This document shows, in pieces, positions 23,746 through 35,952 of a DNA stretch of 64,000 nt; the first letter of the stretch is position 1, and each line of letters opens with the position of its first letter. The notes under the pieces are model-generated. The model was not told the DNA's origin and searched no databases. It saw only the letters and a list, made by a program, of their open reading frames with translations. Source of the DNA: Oxytricha trifallax (taxonomy: Eukaryota > Ciliophora > Spirotrichea > Sporadotrichida > Oxytrichidae); contig ARYC01017093.1 of assembly GCA_000711775.1 (NCBI GenBank), forward strand, positions 1-64,000. Direction: 5' to 3'. The position numbers and the translations under genes are program-made.

Positions 23746-24402
23746 TTTAATATTTATATTTATTTATTAATAAGGAATTTTGGATTTATTTTCATTTTTG
23801 TAAATATTTTCATAATATATCCTATATCAAATTAATTCAATTGAATCTTATTGATAAGTTTAAATTATTCATATAATCAATAAAATTTAAGACTCAATTT
23901 CAATATATTAAAAACATAACTTGTTCTAAAATTTTGATAATTTTCAATAATAAATTTTTTTCTATTATTTCGGAATGAGTTATTAGAAATTTCTATAGGT
24001 TAATGCAATATAAGGTTTTATTTAATATAATAAGCAAAATAATAGGTTTTGATATAATAAATGTTTTATTTGTTTTTTCTATAATATACAATAATATTTG
24101 CCTTAAACTAGACATATTTATTTATATAGTTCTTTTTTTTATTTCCTACTAAAACATTAATTAATCTTGTATTGAATCATCCCATAAAATTTCGAAGTTA
24201 TTTTTAATTATTATGTAGATAGATAAGTTCTATTAATTTTTGTAGAAATTATGATTTAATTTTAAAACTAGTATTTTTATGACAGATTTCAAACAATTTA
24301 TTTCAGTGTCATTCATAAAATCTATGAATAATTTAAAGATATTAATAAAATATTTCTTTTAACAATTGAAATTTAAAAATCGATGATAAGTTTGTTCATT
24401 AA
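23746..24402. other. intergenic spacer between two minus-strand genes
   Basis: Very AT-rich; no coding segment seen. It should contain the hydrolase promoter and the IST1 3' flank. Confidence 0.5.
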
Positions 24403-27400
24403 TCAGAATCCTCTCTTGAGAGCCTCAAGTCTTGCCTCTAAGTCATCCATGGTGCTTCTGCCTTATTTATCAAAGTCCCCATTTGGATTGTTGTTATTGA
24501 ACATGTCGTTATGACCATCATTCTTGTTCATAGGCTAGCCGATTTCTCCGTTGTCAAGCACTGGGTGTATTTTTGCCTAATTTATATCTTGTTGATATTC
24601 ATAAGAAGGCTGATTGATGTAGGGATTGCTCAATCCTCCACCTGATATGTTGGAATCAGCGTTTTACTCAGGGATTGTGAAACTCAGTCCAGAGGAGTTG
24701 TGAGTGGTGGAGTCATAAGCGGGTGGTTGAAATTACATGGCAGGAGTAGGTGGTAGGGAATAGCCAGGCATATTATTCATGTTAGGTGCAACTGGGTACT
24801 ACTATTAATCTAGTATAATCAAAATGGGGAGACAGTTAAAAATAAATGAAAAAAGAAATCAAATATAATTATGTTCATATCAAAATACATTAGTAGAAAA
24901 AAAACAGTCTCTTATTTGAATTAAGATTAGAGATTTTAATTATCAATATTAGTGAACTATTCATACTTAAATTTAATTAATTTTTAATTTAATCACTTTT
25001 TCTGATTCATTTCTATTTTAGGGCTTGTCTTATATGTCTAGCATTTATACTCATTGTTGCAACTTTTCTTGTCTGTTTTTTGTCAAAAAAATTTAGATAT
25101 CTTCAGGGTATCTTCCTTAAGCTATCTTCAGGATATCTTCCTAAAAAAAAATTATAAATTGAATTTTTATAGTAGTAATAACAACAGTAGCAGTAATAAC
25201 AACAATAATAGTAGAATCAGCAATAAAATTAATAAAGTCAGTAATACTTACTGTTCTGGGATTTTTCTTAAAAAAATCCAATTTTCTAAATTCATGTGTT
25301 GAATACGTTGATAAAGAAGATGAGGATGAAGATAATGATGAAAATAACAAATAATTGACAAATTTTAAATTTCTGAAATTCTCTAAAATTTCAGCAGAAC
25401 AGTAAGTATTACTGACTTTATTAATTTTATTGCTGATTCTACTATTATTGTTGTTATTACTGCTACTGTTGTTATTACTACTATAAAAATTCAATTTATA
25501 ATTTTTTTTTAGGAAGATATCCTGAAGATAGCTTAAGGAAGATACCCTGAAGATATCTAAATTTTTTTGACAAAAAACAGACAAGAAAAGTTGCAACAAT
25601 GAGTATAAATGCTAGACATATAAGACAAGCCCTAAAATAGAAATGAATCAGAAAAAGTGATTAAATTAAGAATTAATTAAATTTAAGTATTAATAGTTCA
25701 CTAATATTGATAATTAAAATCTCTAATCTTAATTCAAATAAGAGACTGTTTTTTTTCTACTAATGTATTTTGATATGAACATAATTATATTTGATTTCTT
25801 TTTTCATTTATTTTTAACTGTCTCCCCATTTTGATTATACTAGATTAATACTACTGCTACTGATTCATGTAGTTATTCCCTGGAATTTAATTATTGCTGT
25901 AATTGAAGTTAGGAGGGAGGTAGTTGTTTCCACCTGGGGGAGGTGGTTGGAACTAGTTCGTGAAGGTGTTGTTGATTGGTTGAGGGACTGGGTTGTAGAC
26001 TGGCAGCTGGTTTAAATTTTAGACTGCTGGATTGCCTTTGTTCAAAGGATTCTAAAAAATTCTTTAAGAAAATAAGGTTATGTCAAATTCGTTGAATAAT
26101 GATCAATAATATTGATAAAAGAAATTCCAAATATAGAATACAATAAATTGCATTTTTAAAACTTTTCCATCTGTAATATATTAATTTCTATTTTACTATA
26201 GATATTTCAATTTTAGTTTTCATCTGTATCATAATCAGGGTGATGTCCATTTTTAACAACATTGTTTTATATAATATTCTTATCATTATCGCTCTCACTA
26301 CCAAACATATCCTGGTAATCTTTGTTATCAGGTGGACTATTGTTAACATTCTGAAATGTTTGATTCTCAAGTTAGTTGTTAGTTGTGTTAATTTAGATTT
26401 CTACATCTTCTTAGTCTTTGTCATCCTCCAAATATTTTATCTTTTATGTCATTCATATCATAGAAGTAATACAATTATAAAATTAATAGACTAAATATTA
26501 CTTCCTAGTGATGTTTATGATATTAGAATGTCTATTGTTATCCTCTTCCTGCATTTAACTTTCACTTTTAATGTTTGTGCTACCAATCCCTAAATTCTTA
26601 AACAGACTATAACCAATGCCGTCACCTCCATGATTTTTCTGATCTTAAGTGGGAGAAAACTTCTACTACACAGCCTGGGTTATAATCTTGCTGTAGACCT
26701 ACTTCCCTAGCTTTTAACTTAGTTAATTCAGAATTTAAGTCAGGGGCTCTATCTCTGGAGATTGTGAAGTTAAGTCTCCTCTCTGCACTCCTTTTATGTG
26801 TTTGTTTACATTCTTCAGATTTTTTTCTAAACTTGCGTTCATCTGTTGGAATTTACAAATAAGCACATAAATATAAATCAAAGGAAGGCCTGACTCATAT
26901 TGTGCATTTCCTTCTGAATGTTCTCAGCACTTTATTAAGATTTGGCTTTATTGGCTTCCTTAATGATTTCAGCACGATTGTCAAACTTCTCACTTTCACT
27001 GATTTACTCCAACTCCTCAAGTGAAAAATCATTGTTAAACTCATCATCGTCATCTTCGTTGAAGTATTTGCTCATTCTTGCCATTAATTTTTACTTTAAG
27101 TGTCCCACACGTTGTTGAGTACCTTCAGATTTATTTTAGGGGTTCATTGATTGTCTGGGATGGTGGCCGCCGCCTCTTCTGAGTGTTGGACTTTCACCAC
27201 CTTAATATTTGAAATCGAATATAATATAATTATATTTATCCACCTTGAATACTAGACTTTGGAGTAGTCTCTTCTTCATTAGAATAGTTTTGAGCATCAT
27301 TAGATTCATCTGAGTAATCAGAACTCAAGTCTGAAGAGTCCTTTCCATCCTCTTGTGATTTATTGTGATTTGGATTTTTGATCATAGTTCTCTACTGATG

Positions 27401-30400
27401 TCTTTTCAATCTCTATAAAATGATAAGTTAAAAATCATCTTTTTACTCTTCTGAATTCTATTCTTCTAGCATAAGCTCGTTCATGATAGAATTTTTTTGC
27501 ATCTGGATAATCCTCCAATAATTAAAGAAATTTACTCTTCTTCAAACACATGCAATATGTATGTTCATTCTCTCCCGATCTATATAAAAATAAAAATTTC
27601 CAAATACTTTCGACTTACTTATAAACAATCTAAGATCTTAGGTTCATAAGAATCTGATAATCACCAAAGAAAGAATAAGTTGGCAGAACGAAAAATTCGT
27701 TTTCTTTTGAAACTCCCTTTAGACTGAGTATCACAATTCCTTTATAGATGAGGTATAGCTCTGGAATGGTTTCTCCATATTTAATTATCTCACTCTTTGG
27801 AATATAAATTCTACAGTAGAGCTATGATAAGAAGTCACTTATGAATTCTTGACCAGCTTCAAATTCATCGTCTTCAAACATGTAGTAGAAGTTTAATACA
27901 AAGTAATTTATATAATTATAATGGAAGTTTTGCTTGAATGACCCAAAAAGCTCATTGACTAGCTTATATCTAAGTTTAGGTTTAAGCTGCACATAAAATT
28001 CATAACTATGAATGAGGTTGAAATCCAATAAAAATGAAGCCTCCACATAATTTTTAATGTTATCATATAACCCCTTAGGCAGGTGCTTGTTAGTCCTAGA
28101 TTTATCTAGTCTTCTAAGCCAAATATCCAAATCTTCAATCTTTTCATCAATAATATCCTGTAGCTTTGATTCTTAGACTAGGATGTTGTTTATACTGCCC
28201 ATTAAAAAGGAGAAGAAACCTATGCCAATGAACTCCACAGCCATTTAAAAGACATATTCGTTATTAGTGAAGCCTCTGAAATCTCCGTAGCCAACTGTGG
28301 TCAAAGTAGTTATGATGAAATATACAGCTCTCACATATACTTAGGGAGTACTATCTTTGTCGAAGTCTGGCTTGTTATTTCCCTTTTCATCATCATTCAA
28401 ATTCTTACGATCTAGCCAGCTCCCTTCTGTCCTCAGTCCAATCAAACTCCAAATGCAAGCTAAATTGTGGATGATGTACACTAAGTTAAGCAGCAACCTA
28501 TATAATTAAAAGTTAAACACAAACTACAGCAGTCCCAATATTTTTCCAAGGAGTTACTTACGTAATGAAATAGAAGACTCTTTCAATAATTTATTTGTTC
28601 AAACCAATTTTATTGAAAATCCTACTCAGATACATATTAATAAACTGTAAAAACTTCCTGAAATGGACATATCTAAACATTTTTAACCAATAGTAATTTC
28701 CACTCTCAACCGTTATCAAACCTGGGAAAGTTGATAGCACGTCGAAAATAAAGTATGATTTAATGTATGCTTTTGCTATATCCACTAGTTTAAAACGCCA
28801 TTCTATGTCTTGTTGGAATGCAGTGAAGAAATTCAGCAATATATTTATCAAGAAAGATATATCGTAGAGCAGTTCCCACATGTAGGTCTTTCTTATCAAG
28901 TCATAGGGTGGTTCATAATCAAAAGCCAGAGTAAATGGCATTAAAATCTTATGAATATTAACAATTAAATAAATACAAGGCACAAGAAAGAAACTTAGAG
29001 CCAATCCAATATTGATGTAGATATCCCAGATATTCTTGAAAGTACTCTTCTCTGGGTTAATGATTAAATACTGTACAAATGTCTTTTTATGATTTTCCAA
29101 TTTTTTCTTCTCTTCATCTTCCTCTTCAAAATCCTAATCATCGTTCTACCCTTCAAATCTCTTGTTTTCTACTCATGGGGGTTTTAATTATTAATTAATA
29201 ATTGTAAGAATTTCTTTATCATGAAAATTATAAAATAAATTCGTTTTAATATTTAAGGATATAAAATGAGCTTGCTTTAAATATAAATGAAATGAAGCTT
29301 AATAAAATTGAGAAAAAAATATTAAATTTATAAAAGAAAATTTTATGATAAAGTAATTAAACTTTTTTTTAACAATAATCATTTTTTAATTTTAACGAAA
29401 AATTAAATTTTTAACTTGAAATTCCCATATCCTACTCTTTAAATAGATCTATAAAATTTTATAATTTATTTTTTCTTACTTTTGAATGAAATTGATCTTA
29501 AATCGCATCATCTTTACATGATTTCTGAGTTTATCCCAGAGTTCCTTGGTGCGCTCTTCCCTCTTCTCAGCCTCTGATTTTTCAAAATCGTCGTCGAAGA
29601 ATTAAGAACTTTTTTTCTTAATTGGAGTCTTGATTTTATTAATATCAACCACTTTTCGAAATTTGCGACATAGAAAACTATAAAATATTAAAATTTAATG
29701 GGACATGTTGTAAATAGAAATATTAACGCTATTTTGATTTAAAGATGTGAAGTATATATTTATATAAAATGTCATGGTTTCATTAAGTTAGTTGAATTAT
29801 TAATTTTGAAACTTACCACCAATTAAATTTAGAGTTTTGTCTGGAGTCCTCTGTATACAAGCTTTTCTAGTCAGTTTCCTTGTTATTAATAGATATTTCT
29901 TACTATAAATTACAAAATAAAGTAAACTGATAAATAAAACTAATAAATAGTATCAAGATTCATCTTTGTATTTAATGGTTGTATTCTGGTGGTATGCTGA
30001 GCAGATGTAATGTTGGTTCGAGAGGGAGTCCTATCGAGCTACTCTTCCTCTGGCTCTTCTCTCGCCCTTGTTTTTATCATAATATTAATATTATATTCAA
30101 AATTAATATATTTTTTCAATTTGTATTCTGATTTTATATAAATCAGACATTAGTTTGATATATACATAGCTCAATGAAAATTCTAATTGTTATAGGATTC
30201 TATAAATAGCTTGAATTAATGATTAAATTGCTTACCTGAATATCTTTTCTGAGACAATAATCTGCAAGTATGACTTGTGCCTCCTGTGAAGGAGTGTAGT
30301 CGATGTTTCTCTCCTTAGCCAATTGCACTAATCTCAAGTATATTTAGCCCTCTTCTGGGATCTTAATCTCAATGTTTTAAGCAACCTAGCAAACGTTAAT

Positions 30401-31248
30401 TATAAAACAATGTGGTTACAATTTTATTGATGCAGGACATATCAGTATCAGATTAAAGTACAAATTCCTTGCCGAGAAGTCTTGAGAGTTGTCTGCGCAC
30501 TTCAATCAATTCCTCCACATCGAGTTTTGTGGCTGCGTATATCAAAGTGTGGAAAGTTTAGTTCATATCCTTAGGAGCACTATATCAGGTAGGTTTAACA
30601 TTTGGATGGTTTTTATTTACCCAAATCTGTCGATAAATTACGAAATTTTGTAATTCATTCATGATGAAATATAAAACTAATAAATTTTATCGATAGTAGA
30701 GAGTCTTCCATTAACTTAATCACATAACTGTGCGACTATGTCGTAAACAGGAATCAACTCTTCCTCGTGCAATAAAGTCTCACACTAAATTAACATTTAA
30801 TACTCTTGAATATAAGATAAGATTCTTAAGTCTAATTTCTGACAATAAATGTCCAATGACATTTATAATGTTTTAGTTTGATATTATTGTAACATTATAA
30901 TGCGGAATTTAAGAAATTAAGTTATAATTTACCCATATTTTAGCATTAATTTCGTTTGAAGCTGAAAGATGCTTGCAAATTTCATCTTTGTTCTTTGCAA
31001 TTGAATTCAATTTCTTGCCCTTGTGAATATTAATATATTTATGATTACATTTAATTATTATTAAATAAAGTGAATATTAATTCTGCCGACAGATTATCTA
31101 AGAACTGATCCACTATATAATAAAACGATTAAGTAATGCATGATTTATTGTAATATCCAAATAATTCACAATTTAAGTGAAATATTGATAAGCATGTTTA
31201 TTTCTCTTACGTTTTAGCTCTATCAAGTTTTCCAATTTCGTTACCCAT
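24403..31248 (-). CDS. IST1: IST1 homolog (ESCRT-III associated), split by a nested gene
   Basis: Exons on the minus strand: 31248-31211, 31112-30933, 30784-30621, 30579-30420, 30385-30236 and 26051-24403. Exons 2, 3 and 6 each contain one IES. Removing these gives 1182 nt, a single open frame of 393 residues. The IST1 domain is clear: LRQSVGRINIHKGKK, then ETLLHEEELIPVYDIVAQLC, FHTLIYAATKLDVEELIEVR, RLLGKEFV and YLRLVQLAKERNIDYTP. A Pro/Asn/Gln-rich linker follows (FQPPPPGGNNYLPPN). The C-terminus DDLEARLEALKRGF is a MIM1-type helix that binds Vps4 MIT domains. IST1 regulates ESCRT-III and Vps4 in membrane remodelling. The last intron contains a 4.07-kb insert holding a whole channel gene. 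Confidence 0.9.
24804..25855. repeat. palindromic IES (about 455-bp arms), pointer TACTACT
   Basis: TACTACT at 24797-24803 and 25849-25855 flanks a 1052-bp insert in the last IST1 exon. Removing it joins the Gln run NQQQQYPVAPNM in frame. The insert is a giant inverted repeat: 24804-25258 and 25395-25849 are near-perfect reverse complements, separated by an unrelated spacer of about 135 bp. Because of the symmetry both strands show the same frame start, MLQLFLSVFCQKN. The arms begin immediately at the pointer. Confidence 0.92.
26152..30231. other. IES carrying an entire nested gene, pointer TAAATTGC
   Basis: TAAATTGC occurs at 26144-26151 and 30224-30231. Both copies lie inside the intron between IST1 exons 5 and 6. 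Deleting the 4080 bp between them leaves a 104-nt intron with GTAAGC donor and TTTTTTAG acceptor. The complete channel gene (26207-30080) lies inside the deleted segment, on the same strand. Confidence 0.85.
26207..30080 (-). CDS. voltage-gated K+ channel with cyclic-nucleotide-binding domain
   Basis: The gene starts MIKTRAREEPEEEQLDRTPS at 30080 and ends ...DYDTDENQN at TGA 26207-26209, with several introns (for example GTAAGT at about 29815 and GTAAG at about 29475). The N-terminal cytosolic region has KELWDKLRNHVKMMRFK. Then come S1 (WDIYINIGLALSFFLVPCIY), S2-S3 (YDISFLINILLNFFTAF...YFIFDVLSTFPG), S4 (LKMFRYVHFRKFLQFI) and S5 (LNLVYIIHNLACIWSLIG). The pore is TLTTVGYGDF, the K+-selective TVGYGD signature. 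S6 is FIGIGFFSFLMGSI. The C-linker and cNMP-binding fold (IYIPKSEIIKYGETIPELYL) precede a long acidic Asn/Ser-rich tail. The family is EAG/HCN/CNG-like; ligand dependence is not determinable. The gene is nested in an IST1 intron. Confidence 0.88.
30636..30695. other. 60-bp IES with pointer TCGATA (IST1 exon 3)
   Basis: TCGATA at 30630-30635 and 30690-30695. Excision joins GRLSTI to DRFGAPKDMNQ in frame. Confidence 0.88.
31035..31081. other. 47-bp IES with 12-bp pointer (IST1 exon 2)
   Basis: GTGAATATTAAT occurs at 31023-31034 and 31070-31081. Excision joins SVGRIN to IHKGKKLN in frame, completing the first IST1 helix. Confidence 0.92.
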
Positions 31249-31597
31249 ACTTTTCTGATACAATATATATTTCTATTAAAAAATTACATCCTAAATCATC
31301 TATATAATTTTTAATAATTTTCTATAAAATAATATTTATTATCAACATTTGAATAAAGTATAGATTTCAGGTGTTTAATAAATGACATGGATATTAATTT
31401 AAATTTGCTTCAATCATATTTTTAATATAATAATTATTTAACAATTTTGAAACCCTTTTCTTCAAGAAGAAATATCCAGATAACATTGATACATGGAAAA
31501 CACCTAAATATCTAAAGATAAAAAACACAATAATGCTGTTGATTAATTTGATAGCATTACTTATACTCCATTTTAGTTTGAAGACACAGACTAAGTA

Positions 31598-34560
31598 AAC
31601 TATGAGAATGTTGAGCAAATGCTAAAACAGTCATTTGATAATAATATTGATAATAATTTAGCAGTTTCTTAACAGTTTAGTGATGACTCAGATAATTTTG
31701 AATTATAAAACGATTTAAGTGCTGATTCCTAAATTTGTTCATAACACAATCCTGAATAGCAACATAACAATTTTTCTTCTAGTGAAATATTTGACTATTA
31801 ATATTAACACAATATTTTTGGTCTTCCAGCTTAAAATTTAATCTAGAATTCATAGTAAGAAGAGGCATCTATGATAAGTTTGTTATAGCAAAATGATTCG
31901 TATAAATAAGAATTTAAATATAAAAATAATTAAGACACAACCACGTATCATAATTCAAAAAAATAAACTAAAAATCTCTATGACTATGACTATTGAGATG
32001 AAGAAATAAAAAATGATCAGAATATCACATTAAATCAAGAGCATTTATAATTGAAAATAAATGCATAAAAGCAAAATAAAGAAAAATAAAATGAGAAGCT
32101 AATTAATAGCTATGCTTTAAATTAAGGTAGCTTGCACAATTTAGAAACTTAATATCTTAATCAATCATAATATTTGAGATATAAAATAAATTTGATATTA
32201 TTTCATGAAATATTTATTCAAGAAAATATAGATATTTACATGATTTTTAATTTCAGTTTAAATTTTTTTCATTATCATGCAAAATATTAGCAAGTTATAA
32301 TTATATAATAATTTTTAAAGATAATTTATCTGCTTAAATAACAATCTATATTTCTTAAAAACTATTTAATATAAAGAGTGTCTAAATTATATGAATTAAT
32401 TCAAGTATAAATATATAATTGTATCTCCCCATAAAATTAAGATAAAACTTTTGACATTGATTAATAAATTTCCCAGAAGTAGTCCGACGGTAATAATCTA
32501 TAATCAGACCCAGAGGAAATTAATGATCGTAATGATGCCTGGTAAGTTATTGACAGTCACTAGAACTTAAATTCCAACAGCGACAACTTTAGCATTATTT
32601 TTAAATAAATTAACTCTAAATAAATTTTATAGATTTTATTATGATTATTGATAGTGAATCTCAGAGCTAAGATTCAGACTAAAATTTTGAATGGCAAATT
32701 GAAAATAAATCAGAAGATCAGAAATCTCTTGAGGAAATTATCAAATTAATAGATTAATCAATTTAAAAAGATAAAAATCTAATAAAATAATCAATTAAAA
32801 TTGAAAAGTAAAAGAAATTTGAATTGAGAAAATTAGTAGGATCAGAATAGGAAAAATTATAAGATTATGAAAAGTATAATGAATTCAGGTATTTAAATGT
32901 TGGTTAGGATCTCTATTAAAATAATATTTAAAATATAATTTAAATTTTTTAATAGTTATTAGTCTGAGTCCATGCAAACAATTTAGAATATAGTTTGGAA
33001 CAAAAAAAAGAAACGACATTCAGAAATTAGAAGTGTAAACAATGGGCTCTTAAAATTCGAAATTGGGTCTCTAAATTAATTATAAAAAATATTATAGTTA
33101 ATTTTCATTCATAAATTAAGAAGGAATATTCGTTGCACTTTTTCCATACTTTCAGATCCCTGGACTAATTGATAAGTCTAAGTAAGAATAAAAATTATTT
33201 TTTAACACAAAATCTTTCTCATTCACTTTTAATGATAACTACTACTTTCAAGAATCAAATAATAATCAATTTCGAAGCACTGGATTATCTAAATTGTTAG
33301 GAAAGATCAAATTTCCTTAATAAAAGATTCATCAATAAAATACACATTAATATTAACGTAAAAATGAAAGAAGATATTATAGTAGGAATACATTCAAAAT
33401 TGGGAAATTATTTATAATTAAATTATTAATATATCAAAATCGTGGCAGTTAAAGTTGGCCAATTTAAATGATCTAGGGCTTATTCGATAGAGAATTCAAA
33501 ATTAGCTGGATTTAACTATTTGCCGTATTATTTTATCGCATCCCTGGAGCCAGATAACTCGACTTTAATGTGAGGGTACAATTTAATGAATTTAGAGGTG
33601 TTTAATTAAAGTGAAGTTATCTCCGTCCAGGGATGAGATAAAAAAGAACCGTCAATAGTAAAGTCCAGCTAATTTTTAATTCTCTATCGAATGAGCCCTA
33701 GATCGTTTAAATTGGCCAACTTTAACTGCCAAGATTTTGATATATTAATAATTTAATTATAAATAATTTCCCAATTTTGAATGTATTCCTACAATATCAA
33801 ATAAAAAGTAATGAAGAATTCAAATCCAAGCGAGAATTTAACATCATTCATCCAATTACTTTCAAATTCAATTTAGTTATCAAAAGTTTAAATTAATCAT
33901 TTATTTTATTAAAGCCCAGAAGTAGATTAACTATGGCTCAAACAAAAGTATAAGTAAAGTAAAGATATTAAAAGTAGGAAATTTAGAGTGGATTTATATA
34001 AAAAAGTAATATTTAATTATATTTATCGGGAGATCAGATCTCAGAGTTTAGAATCATCGGTTTCAAAACATAACTTAATAAAAATAAGAAAAAGTTATAC
34101 TTTAATACAAAAATTTTGATAAAACTTAGAAGTGAATGCCATTTCAAAAAATATCTAGGTGCTAGATCTTACTATGCAAGTATATATAGATAATTTAAGT
34201 TAATAATAAATTTATTTATACCATCCCTTGCTAGAGTCGAGGGAGATGACATTCTAAACAGTATAAACTAGACCTAATATATTTATGTTAAGTTGAGACT
34301 AAGGCATTACTAGTTATCATTTTTATTAAACATATTGAATTATTTAAATAGATACAAAGATTAATCGCATATTCTTAGCTTTTAGACAAATAGAATATTC
34401 TAGAAAATCATTGTTTAGAATTCAGTTAATTGATAAGAACTCAAAATATCCTAGTTTATAAGAAGATTAGTGATACCAAACCTTATGAATTAATTGAATA
34501 GATTAACAAATAAAAGAGTTCAAATGAAGTATTTATCTCTAATGTAATTAAAATATAACT
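31598..34560 (+). CDS. Asn/Gln-rich coding segments, probable 5' part of the RdRP gene
   Basis: Several plus-strand coding-like blocks lie here. 31605-32160: EQMLKQSFDNNIDNNLAVSQ onward. 32459-32600: QKQSDGNNLQSDPEEINDRN. 32641-32955: MIIDSESQSQDSDQNFEWQI. 32965-33370: a denser domain with GIFVALFPYFQIPGLIDKSK and FNDNYYFQESNNNQFRSTGL. 33794-33890: YQIKSNEEFKSKREFNIIHP. 33915-34075: QLWLKQKYKQSKDIKSRKFR. No domain is recognised. The last blocks join across a foldback IES. Position and orientation suggest the N-terminal region of the polymerase at 38590, which is inference. An in-frame TGA at 31994-31996 breaks the first block. Confidence 0.45.
33378..33797. mobile_element. foldback element A (forms an IES)
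   Basis: About 200-bp inverted arms begin GTAGGAATACATTC and end GAATGTATTCCTAC, with a short unique centre. ATAT at 33374-33377 and 33794-33797 acts as pointer: excision of 420 bp joins QRKNERRY to QIKSNEEF in frame. The same family recurs at 34713 and 35953. Confidence 0.85.
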
Positions 34561-34712
34561 TATTTTGATTATAAATTTATTAAATTAGTCCTGTTTTAGA
34601 TAGTAGCTAAACACGAAACAGGCATAAAATATTTCAAATTAGAATCTAACTAAATTAACTAATTTTTTTTTATAAAAAATTATAATGATTTGGACTTGAA
34701 TGAAATTACTAT

Positions 34713-35132
34713 TATTGTAGAAATACATTTGAAATTGGGAAATTAATTATAATTAAATTAATAATAAATCAAAATTGTGGCAGTTAAAGTTGGCCAATTT
34801 AAACGATCTTGGGCTCATTCGATAGAGAATTCAAAATAAGCTGGACTTTACTATTGGCGGTACTATTTTATCTCATCCCTAGAGCGAGATAACTTGACTT
34901 TAATGTGGAGGTATAATTTATGGAATTTAGAAGTGTTTAATTAAAGTGAAGTTATCTCCGTCCATGGATGCGATAAAATAGTACCTCCAAAAGTAAAGTC
35001 CAGCTAATTTTGAATTCTCTATCAAATGAGCCCAAGATCGTTTAATTTGGCCAACTTTAACTGCCACGATTTTTAATTTATTAATAATTTAATCAATATT
35101 AATTTTCCAAATTCAAGTGTATTTCTAAAGTA
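34713..35132. mobile_element. foldback element B
   Basis: Same family as the element at 33378, with shared internal blocks such as CAGTTAAAGTTGGCCAATTT and GATAGAGAATTCAAAAT. Its right terminus is the most diverged of the three copies. It has no coding capacity, so movement would need a transposase supplied elsewhere. Confidence 0.85.
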
Positions 35133-35952
35133 TTTATACACTTATTCTCAATTACTATGATATAATTTTAAATGATTAGTTGTTTTGGTTTTTGTACAAC
35201 TCTATTTTTAAAGATTTTAAATTTATAATTTCTAAAATCTTTTATATTTAAAAAATAATTATAAAATATTACCCAGTAAGAATTCAAAATAAACTCATAT
35301 AAGACTTTTGAAAGCTAGAAAAGATCAAATACAATTTTACATTTAGTAATTTCCAATGGAAATCTACTTAATATTTAAAACTAGATTTATTTAAATTTAC
35401 TTTAGCTTAATGAGAATAATATCATTGAATTTACTTGACTTCTTTTCTCTAAGCATTAACTTGCTAAAAACTATAGTAAGAGAATATATATAGAAGGAAC
35501 ATAGAGTAAAGGTCATAATTTAAAGACTCCAAATTAACCCCAAAACACCTTTTTAAAGTTTCATTTTTAAACCTATTTAGATTAAAATTGTTGGTTTTAA
35601 AATACTTAATCTTAATAAATATGAACTATTTATTCAGTCTGTTTATAATTTTAAATAAATAATTAAAATTTTTAATTAATAATTTTGATATATATAAACC
35701 TAAATAACTACAAGAATTTTTAAACTGAAATTTATATATTTAATATATATTTAAAATAGTACTATATTTAAAAACAAATTCCAAAAATATTATTATAAAA
35801 TCTAGATTAGTTTTTAGATATAATGATGACCGATACACTTATTAAACTTGAAAATACTTCAGAGAGGCAGGTAAAATAAGATGAAATTTATTAAAAAACT
35901 GAGCAATATTAAATTTAAATTATTGATTTAAAATTAATAATATGTGCTGATG

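Noticed and set aside
25054-25599. Two overlapping proteins on opposite strands with the same N-terminus
   Set aside because: They arise from the palindrome symmetry. The sequence is AT-rich, lies inside an IES and has no recognisable domain.
31394-31618. Hydrophobic minus-strand frame as a membrane protein
   Set aside because: It overlaps the plus-strand Asn/Gln-rich block, has spacer composition, and reverse complements of AT-rich DNA readily give hydrophobic frames.
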